Source of the DNA: Prevotella sp.
GTDB taxonomy: Bacteria > Bacteroidota > Bacteroidia > Bacteroidales > Bacteroidaceae
Direction of reading: 5' to 3'
Length of the DNA stretch: 57,831 nt
Assembly: GCA_016290175.1 (NCBI GenBank)
Contig: JAEETD010000011.1
Span: 1 to 57,831, forward strand
A program made the position numbers and the translations under genes. Below, one piece after another: positions 25,195 through 31,320 of the stretch. Under the pieces are notes generated by a model. The model was given only the letters and a program-made list of their open reading frames with translations. It was not told the DNA's origin and searched no databases. Every line of letters starts with the position of its first letter. Within the stretch, counting starts at the first letter, position 1.

Positions 25195-27059
25195 AAGGAT
25201 TGCTATTAGCACTGCTGATATGGCCTTGGGGACTGACTGCCTGGGGGCAGGAGCCGATTGCCATGACCAGCTCCCAGAAGGCTGTCATTGAGGAATCGTT
25301 GACAGATGTGGTCTGTGAAAGTGCAACGCACGCTGTTGCTCATTATAAAGAAGTGACAACCATCCAGAATGAGCAAGGTGCCTCACTGGCCAATTTCGTT
25401 TGCGCCTGTAGCAAGAATGACAAACTCTCCGCTTTTAAAGGGCAAGTCGTTGATGCCAGCGGAAAGGTTATCCGTAAGTTCAAGGAAAGTGACTTAAAGC
25501 GGACGGAGTATTCACCCTATCTGGCCATCGACGACTATCAGATGTATCTGGAATATACACCTCCGACCTATCCCATTACCATCACTTATGAATGGACGAT
25601 TGACAGTCGCGACAATCTGATAGAATTTCCTCGTTTCTGTCCCCTCTCTGACTATGACGTCGCTCTTAAGAAGGCCGTCTATCGTCTGACTGTCCCGAAA
25701 GGCATGCAAATACGCCATGCTTTGAAAAACATTGCCCAAGATGCCAGTATCACTCAGGTTTCTCAAGACACACAACTGCTGACCCTTGAACTCACAGACT
25801 TGCCCGCATTCCAGGAAGAAACCTATGCACGACCCCTGCATGAGAGACTGCCCATAGCTTATTTCGCACCAACAGATTTTGTGTATTATGGCACAAAAGG
25901 AAGCCTGCGCAACTGGAATGACTATGGGAAATGGGAATACAGCCTCATCGAGGGGAGTGATGCTTTGCCAGAGACCTTACGTCAAAAGCTGCACCAGCTG
26001 ACTGACGGTCTGACAACCAAGAGAGAAAAAGTAGAAGCCGTCTATCATGAGCTTGAGAAAACGACCCGGTACGTTGCTGTTCTCCTTGGCATCGGAGGCC
26101 AGAAACCCATGCCAGCCGCAACGGTCAGCAAAAGCGGCTTCGGCGATTGTAAGGGGTTGTCGAATTACATGAGGGCCATGCTGAAAGAAATCGGTATTGA
26201 TTCCTATTATATTCCCATCAGCACCACTAATCGTCGTCTGCTGCCAGACTTTGCGAGCGTCGGACAGATGAATCATGTCATTTTGCAGGTTCCTCTGGAA
26301 AAGGATACACTTTGGCTGGAGTGTACCAATCCACAATTACCATTGGGCTATGTCCACGAAGATATTGCAGGCCATGATGCCATCGAGGTGAACGAACATG
26401 GAGGCAGACTGGTGCGGCTTCCCGTTTATGAAGACAGTACAAACCTCATGTGTAGCGATATCCATATACAGTTGGATCCAACAGGTGCTGCTGACATCTC
26501 ATTCAAACGAACTGCACATAACAGGCAATATGAGCACTATCTGCCCCTGCTAAAGATGGATAATAAGGAACGTCAACAGACCTTGAATCGTATGATGAGG
26601 ATTCCACAGGCTGAGATCAGCAATCTTGATGTCAATGAATCTGGAGCAGCTTTGACACTGGAAGCCAATATCAGGAGTCAGAAATATGCCACCATGACAG
26701 GTCAGCGGTTATTTGTCCCTCTTAATCCTGGTATTAATAGCTATACCATCCCATCAGCAAACAACAATCGCCAGGAAAGAATCTGGATAAAAATGGGTTA
26801 CCTCGATGAAGACCACATTTCCCTCACCATTCCTGAAGGCTACGAGATAGAGGCATTGCCTAAAAGTGAGAAAATTGAGAAGCCTTTCGGGACGTTTAAC
26901 TCTTCGATTCAGATAGATGGCCAGGAAATACGTGTGGCATATAGGCTGCTTATGAAGTCTGGTGACTATGACAAGTCTCTCTTTCCTGAACTCACAGACT
27001 TCCTGAAAACCATCAATAAGGCTTATAACCAACGTATTGTTATCAAAAAAACCAGCTAG
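25191..27059 (+). CDS. DUF3857/transglutaminase-like protein with intact Cys-His motif
   Basis: The 622-residue exported protein (signal peptide to about residue 20) has DUF3857 (about 50-200) and a transglutaminase-like core. The catalytic cysteine is in SGFGDCKGLSNYM, the His in GQMNHVILQV and the acidic residue near LWLECTNPQL. It is therefore the likely active partner of the upstream pseudo-enzyme. Both should act in the periplasm or at the cell surface; substrate unknown. The stop at 27057-27059 is followed by more than 1.1 kb without a clear gene. Confidence 0.85.
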   Translation: MKGLLLALLIWPWGLTAWGQEPIAMTSSQKAVIEESLTDVVCESATHAVAHYKEVTTIQNEQGASLANFVCACSKNDKLSAFKGQVVDASGKVIRKFKESDLKRTEYSPYLAIDDYQMYLEYTPPTYPITITYEWTIDSRDNLIEFPRFCPLSDYDVALKKAVYRLTVPKGMQIRHALKNIAQDASITQVSQDTQLLTLELTDLPAFQEETYARPLHERLPIAYFAPTDFVYYGTKGSLRNWNDYGKWEYSLIEGSDALPETLRQKLHQLTDGLTTKREKVEAVYHELEKTTRYVAVLLGIGGQKPMPAATVSKSGFGDCKGLSNYMRAMLKEIGIDSYYIPISTTNRRLLPDFASVGQMNHVILQVPLEKDTLWLECTNPQLPLGYVHEDIAGHDAIEVNEHGGRLVRLPVYEDSTNLMCSDIHIQLDPTGAADISFKRTAHNRQYEHYLPLLKMDNKERQQTLNRMMRIPQAEISNLDVNESGAALTLEANIRSQKYATMTGQRLFVPLNPGINSYTIPSANNNRQERIWIKMGYLDEDHISLTIPEGYEIEALPKSEKIEKPFGTFNSSIQIDGQEIRVAYRLLMKSGDYDKSLFPELTDFLKTINKAYNQRIVIKKTS

Positions 27060-27084
27060 CCTGCAGACTTTTGTAAAGAAATAC

Positions 27085-27141
27085 GAGCCGTAATGTCGTG
27101 GGCAGTGAGCCGTAATGTCGTCGTCGACGACATTACGGCTC
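27085..27141. repeat. Perfect 35-base palindrome with an upstream half copy
   Basis: 27107-27141 reads the same on both strands apart from the single centre base (17-base arms GAGCCGTAATGTCGTCG and CGACGACATTACGGCTC). A 15-base direct copy of the left arm lies at 27085-27099, 22 bases upstream. There is no T run after it, so it is not a standard terminator. Confidence 0.8.
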
Positions 27142-27208
27142 GTTCATGGTGTGCCTGTAGGCCGTCATTTTCTGCCGACTGTCGGTATGGCTGCGGAGTT
27201 TTTGCGGG

Positions 27209-27260
27209 AAGGCCTTCCAACACTTTTTTGAAAGCCATGTAACAAGTGTTGGAAGGCCTT
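27209..27260. repeat. 17-base inverted repeat with 18-base loop
   Basis: AAGGCCTTCCAACACTT (27209-27225) and its exact reverse complement (27244-27260) could form a strong hairpin. GGAAGGCCTTCC within the left arm is itself palindromic. The rest of 27262-27640 holds GTGTGCCGCCC direct repeats (about 27318 and 27484) and GTCACA words but no gene. Confidence 0.75.
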
Positions 27261-27644
27261 GTAAAAAATCACATCAGCTAGCACGGATTGCAATGTGTGC
27301 TGGATGTGTGTCAGAAGTGTGCCGCCCGTCATACTAATGAAAACCACAAGATAATCAGCTACTTACGGTAGTCTTCATTTCTATGACACACATGTCACAC
27401 ATTAAAAAGGAAAAATTAGGGTAATAAGTTGGAAAAATAAAAATGGAAGGAGAGGAGCAGGAAGTGATGTGTGCAAATTGAATGTGTGCCGCCCTACCCG
27501 CTCATAATAGAATAGTAATATTTCTCCTGCTATGGGGTATGTCACATTGTGTCCCCGCCGTGACATTGTTGATTTGCAAAGATACGCAAATTGGGATTAT
27601 TGAAAGTTTTCTCTCTTTTTCTTGCTTTTATCCAAATTAATTCT

Positions 27645-27653
27645 TATCTTTGC
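27645..27653 (+). promoter_or_regulatory. Promoter of the candidate RNA
   Basis: TATCTTTGC at 27645-27653 with CTTG 20 bases upstream (27621-27624) fits the consensus except for one base. Confidence 0.55.
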
Positions 27654-27655
27654 AA

Positions 27656-27932
27656 CGTCTTCACTGCTGATGTAAGGTTACAAGCCGAGACAGATGGGTG
27701 GGGATGCTTTATATGGAAAGGCGTTATCTAACGCTTTGTCTTTGACTCTAAGGAATCTGGCAGTTCCAAATTGGTCGTCAAAAACAAAGCAACGGGTGAT
27801 GCTCATTGGATGTGTAATACCTATGGTATTTGCATATCGCGTGGGCTTCGGCGTTGCTCGTTCTTACGACCAAGGCGATGCCAGAGCCTCTTAGAGTGGG
27901 ACGAGTAGCAGATCTGACTCCCACGCTTTTTT
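27656..27932 (+). ncRNA. Candidate noncoding RNA of about 277 nt
   Basis: The segment runs from a consensus promoter to a hairpin with a T run (27896-27932) on the same strand. It contains a perfect small hairpin GCGTTA-TC-TAACGC. It does not match the conserved cores of RNase P RNA, tmRNA, SRP RNA or the riboswitches I know. A 66-codon frame (27694-27894, MGGDALYGKALSN...) also fits between promoter and terminator and contains a hydrophobic stretch, so a small membrane protein is the main alternative. Minus-strand frames across it lack a promoter and terminator. Confidence 0.45.
27896..27932 (+). terminator. Terminator of the candidate RNA
   Basis: GTGGGA (27896-27901) pairs with TCCCAC (27919-27924), followed by GC and six T. 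It lies directly after the stop of the 66-codon frame. Confidence 0.6.
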
Positions 27933-28083
27933 GTATATTAGCCAGATAGGCTTCATTCCAACAACCGTTGCCATATTCCCCCGATGACACAAGACTCCAC
28001 ATTAGAGATTGTGTACAGGTGAATAGTTCATGCGGACGCGCTTCCAACTGAGGGAACCGTCGCGCCCGACATGGACGCGTACT

Positions 28084-28116
28084 ATCCCGTAACGCCAAGC
28101 GAAACGGGATTTTTTT
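28084..28116 (+). terminator. Second terminator-like hairpin
   Basis: ATCCCGT (28084-28090) pairs with ACGGGAT (28104-28110), followed by a run of T. Upstream (28033-28070) lie GC-rich complementary words (GCGC and GGTTCC types), so a second structured RNA or an extension of the first is possible; no separate promoter was found for it. Confidence 0.5.
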
Positions 28117-28179
28117 ATTCTAATGTCACAAAATGTCCTGACCCCGATGTGACACGATGTCGAAATAATGACTTAATTA

Positions 28180-28212
28180 TTTGGAACTTTCGAGAATATT
28201 TCCTATCTTTGC
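28180..28212 (+). promoter_or_regulatory. Promoter of the cupin lipoprotein gene
   Basis: TTTG (28180-28183), exactly 20 bases, TATCTTTGC (28204-28212); ATG 21 bases later. Confidence 0.7.
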
Positions 28213-28233
28213 CTGCAAATAAGACAAAAGACA

Positions 28234-28701
28234 ATGAAAAAGATTCTGAACTGGGTGCTCGCCGCCACCCTCATCTGCGGTGCATGTGTACTGAGTTCCT
28301 GCAAGCAGGCTAACGCTAAAGAGGATAATCCTGCACAAAAGGTGGTGAGCACCGAACTGATCCGCACCAGCCAGAGTTGGGACGGCGTGGAGCTGCCCGA
28401 CTACCTGCAGGGCCGCCCCGAACTGGTGGCTGTGAAGTATGTATTTCCCGCCGGTCAGAAGCTGGGCTGGCACCACCATCCCGTGATGAACTACGGCATA
28501 CTGGTGCAAGGTGAACTGACCATCATCGGACAGGATGGCAAGGAGAAGACCGTGCATGAGGGGGAGGCCGTCGTAGAGATGGTGAACACCATCCACCACG
28601 GTGAGAACCGAGGCACGAAAGACGTCATCCTCTACATGTTCTACCTCTCGCAGAAGGATCTACCCCTGGCCGTTCAGCACCCGGAGATCCCGCTGGAGTA
28701 A
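28234..28701 (+). CDS. Cupin-domain lipoprotein
   Basis: The 155-residue protein has a lipoprotein signal (lipobox LSSCKQ, cysteine about residue 24) and one cupin barrel. LGWHHHPVMNYGILVQGEL carries the cupin-1 histidines, and NTIHHGENRG the second metal-binding motif. Small cupins may be isomerases, dioxygenases or sugar binders; the activity cannot be told. The leader DNA (28252-28280) matches that of the clostripain-like gene (720-748) at 28 of 29 positions. Confidence 0.82.
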   Translation: MKKILNWVLAATLICGACVLSSCKQANAKEDNPAQKVVSTELIRTSQSWDGVELPDYLQGRPELVAVKYVFPAGQKLGWHHHPVMNYGILVQGELTIIGQDGKEKTVHEGEAVVEMVNTIHHGENRGTKDVILYMFYLSQKDLPLAVQHPEIPLE

Positions 28702-28719
28702 AACATCAGCAACATAACC

Positions 28720-28752
28720 CAAGCGTGCCGATCTGAACGATCGGCACGCTTG
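28720..28752. terminator. Terminator between cupin and GH2 genes
   Basis: A perfect 13-base stem (28720-28732 with 28740-28752) closes a seven-base loop; ACTGTTTTA follows on the plus strand. It separates convergent genes. Confidence 0.8.
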
Positions 28753-28758
28753 ACTGTT

Positions 28759-31305
28759 TTATTTCACCGTGAATTCTATCCAAGTAGGCTCTAATGTGGG
28801 CGATTTGGCGGTGATGGACCCGTTGCCGGTGACGACCACCATGCACTTGCCGTGGAAGGCATGGCGCTGGGGAGCGGTGAAACGCTCCATGGAGGTCTGA
28901 CAACCGTTGTCGGTTCCAAGAATGCGCCCGTCACCCTCGCCGATGAAATAGATCAGGTCGTCTGCCCAAGGACAAAGGTTGCCATCCTTATCTACCACCT
29001 CAGCCGTGATGAAAGTGGTGTTCTTGCCCTGATAGTCTTTTGAAAGACGGATCTTGGCGGGAGGGCCAGCGGTCTTGATGGTCTGCTCGCCAACGACCTG
29101 TCCGTTTTTGCGGGCTACTACCTTCACCTCACCCGGGTCGAAGATAACCCGCCAGCCTACGTGATACTCGCTGTTCATGCGGGTGGTCATGTTGTGGCTG
29201 GCATAGCGGCCATCAGGATTCTCGCCAGTCTTCTGGCGCACACCCTGACTCTTGCCGTTGATGAAGAGCTCCACCTCGTCGGCATTGTTATAGTAACACC
29301 ACATGTCAACATAGTCGCCAGCCACCCAGTTCCAATGGGGGAAGAGATGCAGCACGGGCTTGTCAGTCCACTCACTCTGATACATATAATAGGTATCCTT
29401 GGGGAAGCCGGCCAGATCGATGAGTCCGAAGTAACTGGAGCGTGCAGGGAAGCCATAAGGCGTAGGCTCGCCGATATAGTCCCAACCCGTCCAGATATAC
29501 TGTCCGCCCACAAAGTCGTTATGCTTTACCACATCCCAGGTTTCCTCGTGCGTGGAACTCCAGGAGGCATGGAAATTATCGTAGGCAGAACACATATAAG
29601 TGGGGTCGGTATAAGGCAGCCACCATTCCTGTGGTGCCCATGTGATGGAGTCGGAAGGCATCTTATAATAGCCTCTCGTCTGCAAGGCCGACACACTCTC
29701 TGAGAAGATGAAGGGCTTGCCCGGGAAATTCTTCGGCACATCCTTCACCCACTGGTGGTGATAGTTGAAACCGATGATGTCGATGGCACCGCTCTTGAAG
29801 AGGTGGTTGTTGGGCGAGGGCTCGTTGCAGCCAGCCAGGATAGGACGTCCTGAAGGGTCGTTGCGCTTGACGATATCAGCAAGATGTCGCGTGAGAATGG
29901 AATTGGGGCTCAGCTCACCGTCCTTGGCCAGTGTCGAAGCATCACGCGAGGCATTCAAGAGAAGATTGGCCTGCTCCAGTGACAGTTCATCAGAGCCACC
30001 ACCCGACCACTGTTCGAGTACCTCATTGCCAATCGACCACATCAGGATACAAGGATGATTACGGTCGCGCACCACGAGATCGGTCAGGTCGCGCTCATGC
30101 CACTCGTCGAAGAAGCGGGCATAGTCGTTCTGGGTCTTTTTCTTGCGCCACATATCGAAACTCTCATCCATCACGATGAGTCCCATGGTGTCGCACATGT
30201 TCAACAGTTCAGGAGCGGGAGGATTGTGTGAACTGCGGATGGAATTGACACCCATCTGCTTCAGTCGCAGAAGTTTACGGTGAAGGGCATCCTCATTAAG
30301 GGCAGCCCCCAGGCAACCGAAGTCGTGGTGCTCACAGACACCATTCAGCTTGAAGTTCTTGCCATTGAGCCAGAAGCCCGTCTGAGAATCAAACCTGAAT
30401 GTACGGAAGCCTGTGGTGGTCTCGTAGGTATCCACCACCTTACCGCCCACTGACACCTGCGTACGTACCTTATATATATGAGGGGTCTCACACGACCAGA
30501 GCATCGGTCTGGCAATGGTGATTACAGACTTCAGGCCCGTCGATTCTCCGACGACCTTGCCCTGAGGATCAATCAGCGTATTCCTCACAACAGGGGCCGT
30601 CCCCTTTGTGGGATTGTCGAGCGTGACATCGATATCAAGACGACCTTTGCCTTTGACGACAGAAGAACTGGCAGAGACACCCCAGTGAGCCACATGGACG
30701 GGAGCAGTCTTCGTGAGCCACACATGACGGTAGATACCACAACCAGAGTACCAACGGGAGTTGGGCTGGTCGGAGTTGTTCACACGCACCGCCACCACAT
30801 TATCGCCCTCTTTCACAAATGGCGTGATGTCGTACTCAAAACTCGAATAGCCATAAGGCCGATGCCCCACTTCGCGCCCATTAACATAGACAGTGGAGTT
30901 CATATAGACACCATCGAACTCAATATAGAATTTAGAATTAAGAGTGAAGAGTGAAGAGTTATGATTACTTACAGAGCGAGAATTATCCGCAGCAGAGTAA
31001 TCATAACTCTTAGTTCTTAATTCTTCATTCTTAGTTATAAAAAAGTGCTTGCGATACCAGCCGATACCGCCAGGCAGGGCACCGCCGCCTGCACCACTGG
31101 GATTGCTGACATAGAAATCGCCCTCGATGGCCCAGTCGTGGGGCACATCCAGAAGGCGCCATCTGCTGTCATCAAAATCTGTCTTTGACATGATGATGGA
31201 GTCGCCCAGTGTAAAGCGCCAGTTCTTATCAAAACTCTGTCTGTCTCTTGCCTGCGCCGTCAGTGCCAGAAGTACTGCAGCCAGTAAAAACAATATCTTT
31301 CTCAT
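28759..31305 (-). CDS. Secreted GH2 enzyme, likely beta-galactosidase, with an inserted segment
   Basis: The 848-residue protein has a signal peptide (cleavage about residue 19), GH2 sugar-binding and immunoglobulin-like domains, a barrel with acid/base Glu428 in WSIGNE and likely nucleophile Glu536 in FSESVS, and C-terminal DUF4982-type domains (VLHLFPHWNW). The pairing with a PA14-containing GH31 recalls xyloglucan loci, where the GH2 removes galactose. Residues 91-126 between RKHFFI and YIEFDGVYMN are an insertion not expected in this family, encoded by an inverted-repeat element (30928-31035), but the frame stays open. It is last in a four-gene operon. Confidence 0.9.
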   Translation of the reverse strand: MRKILFLLAAVLLALTAQARDRQSFDKNWRFTLGDSIIMSKTDFDDSRWRLLDVPHDWAIEGDFYVSNPSGAGGGALPGGIGWYRKHFFITKNEELRTKSYDYSAADNSRSVSNHNSSLFTLNSKFYIEFDGVYMNSTVYVNGREVGHRPYGYSSFEYDITPFVKEGDNVVAVRVNNSDQPNSRWYSGCGIYRHVWLTKTAPVHVAHWGVSASSSVVKGKGRLDIDVTLDNPTKGTAPVVRNTLIDPQGKVVGESTGLKSVITIARPMLWSCETPHIYKVRTQVSVGGKVVDTYETTTGFRTFRFDSQTGFWLNGKNFKLNGVCEHHDFGCLGAALNEDALHRKLLRLKQMGVNSIRSSHNPPAPELLNMCDTMGLIVMDESFDMWRKKKTQNDYARFFDEWHERDLTDLVVRDRNHPCILMWSIGNEVLEQWSGGGSDELSLEQANLLLNASRDASTLAKDGELSPNSILTRHLADIVKRNDPSGRPILAGCNEPSPNNHLFKSGAIDIIGFNYHHQWVKDVPKNFPGKPFIFSESVSALQTRGYYKMPSDSITWAPQEWWLPYTDPTYMCSAYDNFHASWSSTHEETWDVVKHNDFVGGQYIWTGWDYIGEPTPYGFPARSSYFGLIDLAGFPKDTYYMYQSEWTDKPVLHLFPHWNWVAGDYVDMWCYYNNADEVELFINGKSQGVRQKTGENPDGRYASHNMTTRMNSEYHVGWRVIFDPGEVKVVARKNGQVVGEQTIKTAGPPAKIRLSKDYQGKNTTFITAEVVDKDGNLCPWADDLIYFIGEGDGRILGTDNGCQTSMERFTAPQRHAFHGKCMVVVTGNGSITAKSPTLEPTWIEFTVK
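30928..31035. mobile_element. In-frame inverted-repeat element inside the GH2 gene
   Basis: Perfect 14-base inverted copies GAGTTATGATTACT (30956-30969) and its complement (30996-31009) are extended outward on both sides by 7-base arrays (30935-30962 and 31004-31038). The segment adds 36 codons. The motif AAGAGTTATGATTAC is also found at the start of susD (minus strand, about 6498-6512). No terminal duplication was identified and no transposase is present. Confidence 0.6.
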
Positions 31306-31320
31306 AATGGGTGTCGGTGG

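Noticed and set aside
27778..28098. Minus-strand frame with a WNEAYLANIQK stretch, first suspected to be a diversity-generating retroelement target
   Set aside because: No reverse transcriptase or template repeat is in the window, and promoter and terminators on the plus strand explain the region better.
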